The position numbers and the translations under genes were made by a program. From an uncultured Collinsella sp. (GTDB lineage: Bacteria; Actinomycetota; Coriobacteriia; Coriobacteriales; Coriobacteriaceae), in the NCBI GenBank assembly GCA_902494685.1, contig CABUUE010000045.1, positions 1 through 9,688 of the forward strand: DNA of 9,688 nt, written 5' to 3'. Below the pieces are notes generated by a model. That model did not search any database. It had not been told where the DNA came from and saw only the letters and a list, made by a program, of their open reading frames with translations. This document shows positions 1-6,101 of this stretch, in pieces (position 1 is the first letter of the stretch; every line of letters starts with the position of its first letter).

Positions 1-110
1 CCCGTTCTGGGCGCGCCTCAATCGTAGCCCGAGATGGTCCCGGGCTGACAATTTCGACTGTAATGGACGTTCTTAAACGACTAGTCAAACAAGAACGTCA
101 CCAACGACTA
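1..110. other. Intergenic edge of window, no gene recognised
   Basis: No convincing gene is seen here. A short inverted repeat (AGCCCG...CGGGCT, about 28-49) could belong to the terminator of a gene outside the window. A perfect 9-bp inverted repeat GACGTTCTT / AAGAACGTC (66-74 and 91-99) encloses the 8-bp palindrome GACTAGTC (79-86), which recurs at 106-113 and at 3526-3533. The frame from base 3 to 131 is open but has no start signal or recognisable domain, so it was not called. Confidence 0.4.
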
Positions 111-316
111 GTCATTTTAGAACATCCCCAATGACTGCCATGACAACGCCGATGTTTTGGCAACGACAGCGAGCGGTCACCAGAGCGAACAAATTGGCAT
201 GAAAAGAGGGCGGCATTGACCTTCTGGTCATGCCGTCCTCTTTGAATGACAAGTTGTCGCTCTGGTGACCGCGCAGCGTCGAGCAGTTGCGGCGTTTGGT
301 AAAACGTCGCAACGAA
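111..316 (-). repeat. Structured 3' element, copy A (downstream of lipoprotein gene)
   Basis: This element starts immediately after the lipoprotein stop codon, reading the minus strand, and is matched by copy B after pyrE. It has three nested parts: a 12-bp hairpin with loop GGTA (286-313), a perfect 16-bp outer stem (173-188 with 257-272) and an inner terminator hairpin with apex GACC-TTCT-GGTC (202-243). The distal end shares the blocks GTCATTT, CCCCAATGACT and CGCCGATGTTT with copy B. The outer-stem sequence differs from copy B but pairing is kept, which points to selection for structure. It could be a mobile palindromic repeat, a terminator or mRNA 3'-end element, or both. Confidence 0.75.
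202..243 (-). terminator. Intrinsic terminator of the lipoprotein gene
   Basis: On the minus strand a GC-rich stem (AAAGAGGACGGCAT side, one bulge) closes on the apex GACC-AGAA-GGTC and is followed by a short run of four T residues (AAAA at 202-205 on the plus strand). It lies about 75 nt beyond the stop codon, nested within the larger structured element. The T-run is modest, so termination efficiency is uncertain. Confidence 0.55.
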
Positions 317-874
317 CTAGCTCAGCATTGCATCCATCATCTCGGAGTTGACGGAGTCGTCGGCAGACCACTCACCGTCGTCGTTGCAGGTGTACTTGAA
401 GATAACCGTGGTCTTCCTGGGCTCGGTGGCCTTGGTCACATCGACCATAACCTGACCGGCCATCTTGTACAGCTCGTCATCGGAAGGAACCGTGTCAAGC
501 GCGGCAACCTTCTCCTGATACTGGGTGGAGAAGTCCTCGACGATCTTGTTCATGGACTTGCAGGTGATGGAGACCTCGGCGGTCGCGACACCCTTGTCTT
601 CGTCGACCGTCACGTCGCCGATCTTGTAGTCAAAGCCCTCGAGATAGGTCTTGGCATACTCCTTGGGATCGATACCCAGCTGCTCGAACTCGTCGCCCGA
701 AGCCTCCTCCAGACCAGAGAGGAAGTCGTCGCCACCGTTCTTGACCTCGTCAAACTGCGTCGTAAGATCCTCGGTGATGAGCTCCTCAACCGAAGGACCT
801 CCACAGCCGGAAAGCACGACCACGCATGCAACCAAGACGGCCATGAGGGGCGCAAGCAGCAGCTTCTTTTTCAT
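317..874 (-). CDS. Small secreted lipoprotein, function unknown
   Basis: This encodes a predicted 185-residue lipoprotein. A lysine-rich N-terminus (MKKK) and a hydrophobic segment lead to the lipobox LSGC, with the lipidated cysteine at residue 24, so the mature protein should be anchored on the outer face of the membrane. The mature part (about 25-185) is acidic, has a predicted helical start (about 28-75) and ends in alternating hydrophobic strands with two further cysteines. The frame is open further upstream, but the start at 874 is preferred because it begins the signal peptide and has GGGAGG six bases upstream. I do not recognise the domain; the length and shape resemble the many small uncharacterised lipoproteins of gut Actinobacteria. 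It has its own terminator-bounded unit, downstream of the EIIA gene and separated from it by a terminator. No function is assigned. Confidence 0.88.
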   Translation of the reverse strand: MKKKLLLAPLMAVLVACVVVLSGCGGPSVEELITEDLTTQFDEVKNGGDDFLSGLEEASGDEFEQLGIDPKEYAKTYLEGFDYKIGDVTVDEDKGVATAEVSITCKSMNKIVEDFSTQYQEKVAALDTVPSDDELYKMAGQVMVDVTKATEPRKTTVIFKYTCNDDGEWSADDSVNSEMMDAMLS

Positions 875-939
875 GTTGTTCCTCCCAATGAGCGGCACCG
901 CGCTTCCCGGACGCGGCACACGTTGTAATAAGTAAGCCC

Positions 940-969
940 ATACTATCAACTTATGAACACCCTCGGCAA
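940..969 (-). promoter_or_regulatory. Candidate promoter of the lipoprotein gene
   Basis: On the minus strand a TTGCCG box (964-969) and a TAGTAT box (940-945) are separated by 18 bp, each matching four of six consensus bases. They lie 66-95 bases upstream of the chosen start and just downstream of the EIIA terminator, where a promoter is needed. The boxes are weak and no other evidence supports them. Confidence 0.35.
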
Positions 970-1055
970 CGCGAAGGCGTGGTCGGTTCGTTTTAGCGTC
1001 CGAACGGTTTGCAAGCCCGCCCAACGTGCAATAAAACGCTTCCCCACGGTGCAAT

Positions 1056-1085
1056 AAAAAAGGTGGCCGGAAAACCCGACCACCC
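1056..1085 (-). terminator. Intrinsic terminator of the EIIA gene
   Basis: On the minus strand GGGTGGTCGG, a TTTT-containing loop and CCGGCCACC form a stable stem followed by six T residues (AAAAAA at 1056-1061 on the plus strand). It begins about 26 nt after the EIIA stop codon, and this is the clearest rho-independent terminator in the window. The T-run runs into ATTGCACC, and a similar TTTTATTGCAC recurs about 24 nt further on. Confidence 0.85.
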
Positions 1086-1110
1086 TTGCACATCCTTTGG
1101 ACGCCGCAGT

Positions 1111-1647
1111 TTACTTGCGGACGACCTTGACGATGGCGTCACCGGCGGCGACGGCGGACTCTGCCTCAACGGTGAGCTCGACATCGGCAAACTCGGCGGT
1201 GTTGGACACGGCCACGACGACGCAGTCCTTGTAACCGGCAGCGGCGATCTTGGCGCGGTCGATCTTGAGTATGGGCTGGCCAGCCTTCACAACGTCGTCG
1301 GCCTTGACGAAGCCCTCGAAGCCATCGCCGTTCATGTTGACGGTATCGACGCCAACGTGCACCAGAACCTCGATGCCGCTATCGGACTGCAGACCCACGG
1401 CGTGACCCATGGTGACGGTCACCTTACCGTCGCAGGGAGCGTAGACCAGATCGTCCTCGGGCCACACGGCACAGCCCTTGCCCAGAACCTCGCCACCAAA
1501 GACGGGATCGGGCACGTCGGCCATCTTGATGACCTTGCCCTTGACGGGCGAGCACAGCACGTCGGCGCCAGCAGAAGCAGAGATGGAGGCCGGAGCAGCG
1601 GCAGCCGCGGGCTCAGCCTTCTTCTTGAACATGTCAAACAGACCCAT
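1111..1647 (-). CDS. crr: PTS glucose-type EIIA protein
   Basis: This is a soluble EIIA of the glucose family (178 residues) in the phosphoenolpyruvate sugar phosphotransferase system. It takes phosphate from HPr and passes it to the IIB domain of a sugar permease. After a short N-terminal tail (MGLFDMFKKK) and an Ala/Ser/Pro-rich linker (11-28), the domain fills residues 29-178. The two active-site histidines are visible: His82 in GHAVGLQSDSG and the phosphorylated His97 in LVHVGVDTV. They are 15 residues apart, as in E. coli Crr (75 and 90). The PVFGGEVLGKG loop is also typical. The frame extends upstream, but ATG at 1647 is favoured by GAGGAGA six bases upstream and by the family's N-terminus. 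The gene stands alone between a strong promoter and a terminator. Whether it also has the signalling role of enteric Crr cannot be told. Confidence 0.93.
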   Translation of the reverse strand: MGLFDMFKKKAEPAAAAAPASISASAGADVLCSPVKGKVIKMADVPDPVFGGEVLGKGCAVWPEDDLVYAPCDGKVTVTMGHAVGLQSDSGIEVLVHVGVDTVNMNGDGFEGFVKADDVVKAGQPILKIDRAKIAAAGYKDCVVVAVSNTAEFADVELTVEAESAVAAGDAIVKVVRK

Positions 1648-1696
1648 ATGTTTTCTCCTCTTGATTAAGCGCAACGTTGTGCGCATGCCTACGGTA

Positions 1697-1725
1697 ATTA
1701 TAGTGCCAAATGGTTCAAATGCTAA
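1697..1725 (-). promoter_or_regulatory. Promoter of the EIIA gene
   Basis: The minus strand has a perfect -10 box TATAAT (1697-1702) and a -35 box TTAGCA (1720-1725, four of six matches) with the ideal 17-bp spacer. Transcription would start near 1690, giving a leader of about 43 nt that ends in the GAGGAGA ribosome site. This is the best-matching promoter in the window and fits a constitutively expressed general PTS protein. Confidence 0.7.
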
Positions 1726-1801
1726 GGTGGGGACTCGAATCGCGAGCCCTTCCCGGTAGTGTTCGTGGGGCGAGCATCTCCTTTGCATCGCGGGTCGATA
1801 A

Positions 1802-1910
1802 GCCGAGTATCGCCTGCACACGGGACGGGCAGAAGCGGGCGCACCAAACCCGATACTTCTTTTCGCTCTCGAGTCCTGCCGCCGCCCCGTCCCTGACACT
1901 TCCTGATACC
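1802..1910. repeat. ~108-bp element E1, upstream of the EIIA gene
   Basis: This stretch is a diverged copy of 7944-8051. Both begin with a GAGTATC/CAGTATC-CCTGCA block and share the identical 17-mer CCGATACTTCTTTTCGC followed by CCGCCCCGTC, TGACACTT and TGATACC in the same order and spacing. In both places the element is upstream of a minus-strand sugar-PTS gene. Here it lies about 80 bp upstream of the mapped promoter. The 7-bp pair AGTATCG...CGATACT forms an inverted repeat within it. It could be a dispersed intergenic repeat or a shared control region; two copies alone cannot decide. Confidence 0.6.
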
Positions 1911-1984
1911 GACCGAAACGTGCCAAAATAAACCCGTCCCTTTTTGGTAGGTTTGGCGAGTGTGGATTTTCGGACGCTTAACTA
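1911..1984. other. Spacer between repeats, nothing recognised
   Basis: This short stretch between element E1 and the palindromic repeat holds no gene. Together with 1726-1801 it completes the gap between the EIIA promoter and the Fic control region. Open frames crossing it on the minus strand lack ribosome sites and read through the repeats. Confidence 0.5.
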
Positions 1985-2056
1985 ACGAGCGTGGATAATC
2001 TCCCACTTTGACTTTGAGGCCGTCACCGAGCCAAAAACGGGAGATTATCCACGTTC
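1985..2056. repeat. Palindromic repeat left of the Fic gene (copy 1)
   Basis: A perfect 15-bp inverted repeat with the core GTGGATAATCTCCC (arms 1990-2004 and 2039-2053) encloses 34 bp that itself contains a small GGC...GCC stem. A second copy in the same orientation lies at 3427-3494, just after the Fic gene. The ends are AACGAGCGTGG and CCACGTTCATT. There is no T-run that would make it a strong terminator. Its form, a long stem with a variable middle, is that of a REP- or MITE-like intergenic element. Confidence 0.85.
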
Positions 2057-2100
2057 ATTTTGGATGACCCCCTTGTACCAAGCCGAGCTCCATGGTCAAG

Positions 2101-2200
2101 TAATAACGACTTCTCATCATTAGATTGTTTACATGAATTCTAATAACTATTTAATCATTAAACTCGTTATTAGAATTGATATGATTAGCCTAATAACGAG
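2101..2200. promoter_or_regulatory. Four-site operator array upstream of the Fic gene
   Basis: Four copies of TAATAACKA lie in 100 AT-rich bases: plus strand at 2101-2109, 2141-2149 and 2191-2199, and minus strand at 2164-2172. Sites 2 and 3 form a perfect 12-bp inverted repeat (AATTCTAATAAC at 2136-2147, complement at 2166-2177). Sites 3 and 4 form a perfect 11-bp inverted repeat (CTCGTTATTAG at 2163-2173, complement at 2190-2200). Sites 3 and 4 cover the predicted core promoter and transcription start, so a bound protein would repress. The Fic protein has a C-terminal winged helix and is the obvious candidate binder, but that is inference. Confidence 0.75.
2158..2185 (+). promoter_or_regulatory. 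Candidate promoter of the Fic gene
   Basis: TATGAT (2180-2185, five of six matches) serves as -10, with a weak -35 TTAAAC (2158-2163) and a 16-bp spacer. The start would fall near 2192, leaving a ~38-nt leader. Operator site 3 sits in the spacer and site 4 over the start point. A weak -35 suits a promoter under tight control. Confidence 0.5.
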
Positions 2201-2229
2201 TTTCCGGCACTAAAGATATGGAGGGCGCG

Positions 2230-3402
2230 ATGCAAATCGAGGAGAACGGCCAGGGAACGCTCCGCAATAATCTATCGGGGAAATTGGCTTACTATTCGTT
2301 TTTTCCAACGCCCTTGCAATCATTGAGGCAGCTAAACCTCACCGAGGAAACCTATCGCACGCTTTCCGCATGCTCACGAAAGCTTGGAGAGCTTGAAGGC
2401 ATGCTCTACTTTGTTCCCAACGCCGACATGTATCTGACAATGTACGTGCGCAAAGAAGCACTCCTTTCTTCGCAAATTGAGGGAACCCAGTGCACGTTTG
2501 ACGACCTACTTAGTCCATCGCAAACACAACTCCATCATAAAGATGTCGCAGACGTCGTGAATTACGTCCGTGCTGTCGACCGCGGCGTAGAACTGCTCAA
2601 AAAGATGCCCTTGTGCACGAGACTTCTTAGGCAAGTTCATGCGGTCCTGCTGGACGGAGTGCGCGGAACGGAGAAGAATCTAGGCGAACTGCGCTCCTCA
2701 CAAAACTGGATTGGCCCCTCAGGCTGCACCATTGCAACCGCATCGTTTGTCCCTCCAAACATTGAAGATTTGAGTAACACGCTCCAGGACCTCGAACGCT
2801 TTATCAATGAGCCTCAAGTCGAAATGGATCCGATTGTGCGGGCGGCGCTCGTCCATTACCAATTTGAAATTGCCCATCCATTCCTAGACGGAAACGGTCG
2901 CCTGGGCAGGCTTCTCATTACACTTATGCTCATCAATGATGGCGTTCTTCATTCTTGCTTGTTCTATCCATCGTTCCAGTTCAAGAAAAATCGAAGCGAG
3001 TACTACCGGCAACTCACATCCGTAAGGGAGAGAGGCACTTACGAGGAATGGATAGAGTTTTTCTGCAACAGTCTTCTCGAGAGTGCGGAGGACTCGGTAG
3101 GGTCTTTAAAAAACCTTGTTGACCTCCATAACCGTTCCACAGCAACCATTACCGAAAATCTCGGAAGGACTGCTGCAAACGGGCAAAGGCTGTTGGGCAT
3201 TCTTGAAGAGCACCCCATCGTCGACACCGCATTCATCGCTGTCCAACTCGATATCGGCAGGAGTACCGCGAGCTCGCTCGTCAAATCATTTGAAGAATTG
3301 GGTATCCTCCGTCCGCTCGACGAGTCAAGACAGAGATACCGGCAGTACGGGTATGAAGAGTATCTTTCGATTCTCAGGGAAGACGCCGAGCCGATTAGAT
3401 AG
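2230..3402 (+). CDS. Class II Fic family protein (AMPylase) with C-terminal winged helix
   Basis: This encodes a 390-residue Fic protein, an enzyme family that usually transfers AMP from ATP to a hydroxyl of a target protein. The N-terminal Fic_N-type region contains the inhibitory motif S-x-x-x-E-G (Ser80 to Gly85, in SSQIEG), whose glutamate blocks ATP binding; its position before the Fic core makes this class II. The core motif HPFLDGNGRLGR (216-227) is intact, with catalytic His216 and phosphate-binding Gly-Asn-Gly-Arg. A winged-helix domain follows (about 315-375). ATG at 2230 is chosen over 2218 because GGAGGG lies at 2220-2225, five bases upstream. The gene is alone on its strand, flanked by copies of one palindromic repeat, and has lower GC than its neighbours, suggesting acquisition. 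No separate antitoxin gene is present. The target is unknown. Confidence 0.93.
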   Translation: MQIEENGQGTLRNNLSGKLAYYSFFPTPLQSLRQLNLTEETYRTLSACSRKLGELEGMLYFVPNADMYLTMYVRKEALLSSQIEGTQCTFDDLLSPSQTQLHHKDVADVVNYVRAVDRGVELLKKMPLCTRLLRQVHAVLLDGVRGTEKNLGELRSSQNWIGPSGCTIATASFVPPNIEDLSNTLQDLERFINEPQVEMDPIVRAALVHYQFEIAHPFLDGNGRLGRLLITLMLINDGVLHSCLFYPSFQFKKNRSEYYRQLTSVRERGTYEEWIEFFCNSLLESAEDSVGSLKNLVDLHNRSTATITENLGRTAANGQRLLGILEEHPIVDTAFIAVQLDIGRSTASSLVKSFEELGILRPLDESRQRYRQYGYEEYLSILREDAEPIR

Positions 3403-3426
3403 GCATCGCAACCCAGGCAAATTAAA

Positions 3427-3494
3427 GCGAGCGTGGATAATCTCCCACTTTGAGCCTGCACACAGGCCAAAAACGGGAGATTATCCACGCTCAT
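3427..3494. repeat. Palindromic repeat right of the Fic gene (copy 2)
   Basis: A perfect 18-bp inverted repeat (GAGCGTGGATAATCTCCC at 3429-3446, its complement at 3475-3492) encloses 28 bp with an inner GCCTG...CAGGC stem. It is the same-orientation partner of the copy at 1985-2056 and begins 25 bp after the Fic stop codon. The arms are identical in the core, while the middles differ, copy 1 having an extra ACTTTG. It may terminate transcription weakly, but no T-run follows on either strand. Confidence 0.85.
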
Positions 3495-3503
3495 TCCTGA
3501 GTA

Positions 3504-3757
3504 GTCATTTATGAACGTCCCCAATGACTAGTCCGGCAACGCCGATGTTTCGGCAACGACAGCGAGCGAGCCGCATTCGGAGCAAGACGACGCCGCAGGT
3601 AGAGAACGGACAGCGAGCGGGTCGCATTTGAGACAAGGTGACGTGAAACGAAAGGGCGCTGACCTTCTGGTCGCGCCCTTGAAGTTGAACGTCAGATTGT
3701 CCAAATGCGGCCCGCGCAGCGTCGAGCAGTTACGGCGTTTGGTAAAACGCCGTAACT
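3504..3757 (-). repeat. Structured 3' element, copy B (downstream of pyrE)
   Basis: This matches copy A at 111-316 and likewise abuts the stop codon of a minus-strand gene. It contains a perfect 13-bp hairpin AGTTACGGCGTTT-GGTA-complement (3728-3757, overlapping the pyrE stop codon), an outer stem (3617-3629 with 3703-3715, one mismatch) and the inner terminator hairpin. Relative to copy A, a G:C pair in the first hairpin has become A:T on both sides, and the outer stem has a wholly different sequence that still pairs. Copy B also carries a partial internal duplication: 3557-3592 resembles 3608-3643, each starting ACAGCGAGCG. Confidence 0.78.
3651..3680 (-). terminator. Intrinsic terminator of pyrE
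   Basis: On the minus strand AAGGGCGC-GACC, loop AGAA and GGTC-AGCGCCCTT form a stable hairpin followed by a T-rich tail (TTTCGTTTC). It is the apex of structured element copy B and corresponds to the terminator at 202-243. The tail is imperfect, so partial read-through is possible. Confidence 0.55.
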
Positions 3758-4436
3758 AACGTGCTCCGTACTGCTCGTAGTAGGCGTCGATGGCGGTCTT
3801 GAGCTCGTCATCGATGACAACCTTGCCGTCGATCTCGTGGTTGTAGAGGGTCTCGACGACCTCGGCCATGGAGACGATGCTCGCGACGGGGAAACCGTAC
3901 TTGGCCTCGATCTCCTTCTGCGCGGTAGTCACACCGCCCTTGCCGACCTCCATGCGGTTGAGGGACACGATCAGGCCCTTGATCTCGACATCGGCAGCAG
4001 CCTTGACCTTGGGATAGGTCTCGTCGATGGACTTGCCGCTGGTGGTGACGTCCTCGACCATGACCACGCGGTCGCCGTCCTTGGGCTCATAACCCAGCAG
4101 GTTGCCCTTATCGGCACCGTGGTCCTTGGCCTCCTTGCGGTCGCAGCAGTACTTGACCTCCTTGCCGTACAGCTCGTGGTAGGCAATGGCGGTCACGACG
4201 GCCAGCGGAATACCCTTGTAGGCCGGCCCAAACAGCACATCAAAGTCGTCGCCAAAGTTATCGTGGATGGCCTGGGCGTAATACTCGCCCAGCTTCTTGA
4301 GCTGATAGCCCGTCACGTAAGCGCCGGCGTTCATAAAGAACGGGGACTGGCGGCCGCTCTTGAGCGTAAAGCTGCCGAACTTAAGAACGTCGGACTCAAC
4401 CATAAACTTGATGAACTCTTGCTTGTAAGCCTCCAT
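3756..4436 (-). CDS. pyrE: Orotate phosphoribosyltransferase
   Basis: PyrE joins orotate to phosphoribosyl pyrophosphate to give orotidine 5'-monophosphate, the fifth step of de novo pyrimidine synthesis, in the cytoplasm. The 226-residue protein has the expected size. Visible motifs are the N-terminal orotate-site segment FTLKSGRQSPFFMN (about 23-36), the FGPAYKGIPLA segment (69-79), the mobile catalytic loop RKEAKDHGADKG (100-111) and the PRPP-binding motif RVVMVEDVTTSGKS (123-136). ATG at 4436 is chosen because AGGAG lies five bases upstream; the open frame beyond it reads through the intergenic region. The upstream gene is the LuxR-type regulator, same strand, 120 bp away. A weak TAAACT lies in that gap but no good -35, so pyrE may be partly transcribed with it. 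No other pyr gene is nearby. Confidence 0.96.
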   Translation of the reverse strand: MEAYKQEFIKFMVESDVLKFGSFTLKSGRQSPFFMNAGAYVTGYQLKKLGEYYAQAIHDNFGDDFDVLFGPAYKGIPLAVVTAIAYHELYGKEVKYCCDRKEAKDHGADKGNLLGYEPKDGDRVVMVEDVTTSGKSIDETYPKVKAAADVEIKGLIVSLNRMEVGKGGVTTAQKEIEAKYGFPVASIVSMAEVVETLYNHEIDGKVVIDDELKTAIDAYYEQYGAR

Positions 4437-4556
4437 GCGGGCTCCTCTCGTAATTGCGTACGTGCTCTTCAGTTTAGCGCAGGCGAGGCGTCGATGTGGG
4501 CGTGCTTTGAGGCCACATCCCCCGTTAGAGTAAGGGGCTGGGCGGCGGCTCATACG

Positions 4557-6101
4557 CTAGTCCTTGGGTGTCCAGGACCAGAAGAAGTTGATAAGGGCCA
4601 CACGCGAGGCGGTACCGGCCTTTTTGTTGATCGAGGAAATGTGGCGGTAGAGCGTGGAGCGCGAAAGGAAGAGCGTTGTGGCGATGTCCTGAACGCTCTG
4701 GTCCGAAACGACCAAGGCCTCAAGAATATCGCGCTCGCGCTCTGTAAGCCCAAAGGTGGCGACGAAGGAATCGAGGCGTTCATCGGACGTGAGCTCCGCT
4801 GCCTCCACGGGCTCGGGGTCGGAGCATGTGGGCGCAAGATCCCCACCAAGATCGTCGGTGGCAAGCGGCAGGCCATCCTGCATCACGGCATCGTCGGCTC
4901 GTTGCCCCAACTGCCCCAGCAGCGTAATCGCAATGCCCACAAACATCACGAGCGCCGCACCGACCGCAGCCAGCACGTTTTGACTCGAGATGATCGCCAC
5001 CGCCGGCGCCGTCACGAGCATCGAGCACACGTTGTTGACGACGCGACCCATGCACGGCCAAAAATATGACCAGCGCGCATAGAGCGAGACGGCGGCATAT
5101 TTTGTGGTAAAGAACACCACGAAAAAGCCCGAGCCCAGATAAAAGATGATCGTGGCAGCGAGCTCGTTGCCGCCATTGCCGTCGACGATGAGCACAAAGA
5201 ACGAAAGCGTGGACAGTATGGCGGCACATGTCATGCCGATATTCATATACGAGCGGCCGTGCAGGTCAAATAGTGCGCCGGCGACCAACGAGCTCACGAC
5301 AAGCAGCAGGCGCGGCCAATCGCCCAAATCGACGGCTCCGACAGCATGCAAGGTCGTGAAGCCCGCGTTGAGAGCGGCGAATACGCTGGAAAGATACGCC
5401 GTCGCCACGGTCAGGCGAACTACGGCGCGACGGAATGCCGCCTTTGCCTCGGGATCGTCATGCCACTTGGCGCCATATTCCAGAGCATCTACCGAAAGCC
5501 CGGCAGCACTGGGTTCAAAGTTGGGGTCGGACTCGTCGCGCAGCTTGGCGCGTCGGGCACCGTGGAGCAACGCCACCTGCGCGATCGCACAGACGACCAG
5601 AACAGCCTGCTGAGGAATACCGACAGGCATCACCATGTGGTTGATCACCTGTACCAGAACGCCCATGGCATAGGAAAGTGCGGCGGCGCGCGCCAGGCAG
5701 GGCGTCTGCGCAAAACGCCGCGCAAGATTGGCATGGGCGGTCGATCCGCAATAGCCCAGGGCGCAGCACGCCACCAGGCCGCCGGCAATTACTACCTCAA
5801 ACCGCACTGCCGTAATCATCAGCAGCAACGCCGATACCAACAGCACGCCTGTAATATCGCTCGTCGCATCGATCGTCTGGGGAAGGCGATAGTACAGAAA
5901 TGGGCGCACGAAAAAGCCAATCACGCTCGCGCCGACAACGATGCTCTCGTAGATGACGACCTCACTCGATGGCACGAACTCGGCTATGCGCACATCAAAG
6001 AGATACTCGCACGCCAAAAACGTGAAGAAGAACAGCGCCAGGCATATAATCTCCCGAATGCCCCGACGCAGATATGCGGTTGTGTCTCCCATGCCCCTCA
6101 T
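4557..6101 (-). CDS. LuxR-family regulator with multi-pass membrane domain
   Basis: This encodes a 514-residue membrane-bound transcription regulator. Residues about 17-400 are dominated by some ten to twelve hydrophobic segments, for example 18-37, 86-116, 142-160, 264-280, 288-308, 314-340 and 378-398. An acidic linker (about 402-440) leads to a C-terminal LuxR/GerE helix-turn-helix (451-508): the LTERERDIL entry, the IATTLFLSRSTLYRHISSI recognition region and the K-A-G-T-ASR-ALI ending are characteristic. Such fusions are expanded in Coriobacteriia and are thought to sense small molecules through the membrane part. There is no kinase or receiver domain. ATG at 6101 (GGGGG six bases upstream) is preferred over a TTG at 6122 without a ribosome site; ATG at 6092 is also possible. 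The ligand and target genes are unknown; pyrE downstream and the glucosidase gene upstream are the nearest candidates. Confidence 0.9.
   Translation of the reverse strand: MRGMGDTTAYLRRGIREIICLALFFFTFLACEYLFDVRIAEFVPSSEVVIYESIVVGASVIGFFVRPFLYYRLPQTIDATSDITGVLLVSALLLMITAVRFEVVIAGGLVACCALGYCGSTAHANLARRFAQTPCLARAAALSYAMGVLVQVINHMVMPVGIPQQAVLVVCAIAQVALLHGARRAKLRDESDPNFEPSAAGLSVDALEYGAKWHDDPEAKAAFRRAVVRLTVATAYLSSVFAALNAGFTTLHAVGAVDLGDWPRLLLVVSSLVAGALFDLHGRSYMNIGMTCAAILSTLSFFVLIVDGNGGNELAATIIFYLGSGFFVVFFTTKYAAVSLYARWSYFWPCMGRVVNNVCSMLVTAPAVAIISSQNVLAAVGAALVMFVGIAITLLGQLGQRADDAVMQDGLPLATDDLGGDLAPTCSDPEPVEAAELTSDERLDSFVATFGLTERERDILEALVVSDQSVQDIATTLFLSRSTLYRHISSINKKAGTASRVALINFFWSWTPKD

Noticed and set aside
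287..928. Long plus-strand open frame opposite the lipoprotein gene
   Set aside because: It is the complement of a gene with a clear lipobox and ribosome site; it has no ribosome site or recognisable domain.
1705..1745. GATTCGAGTCCCCACC on the minus strand resembles a tRNA T-loop and 3' end, and so a possible integration site
   Set aside because: The bases 5' of the TTCGAGT loop do not form a T-stem with CCCCA, and no acceptor, D or anticodon arm can be drawn upstream.
1429..1990. N-terminal extension of the EIIA frame up to 1926
   Set aside because: The upstream part crosses a perfect TATAAT promoter and a repeat, and the family N-terminus and ribosome site fix the start at 1647.
2230..3402. 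Fic gene as half of a Fic/FicA toxin-antitoxin pair
   Set aside because: No small antitoxin gene is adjacent, and the inhibitory SxxxEG motif is within the same protein (class II).
1985..3494. Direct repeats spaced across 1.4 kb considered as CRISPR-like or as an IS pair
   Set aside because: There are only two palindromic copies, no spacers of regular length, no cas genes and no transposase between them.
3837..5069. 410-codon plus-strand open frame across pyrE and the LuxR gene
   Set aside because: It is antisense to two well-supported genes and arises from their high-GC codon bias; no domain is recognisable.
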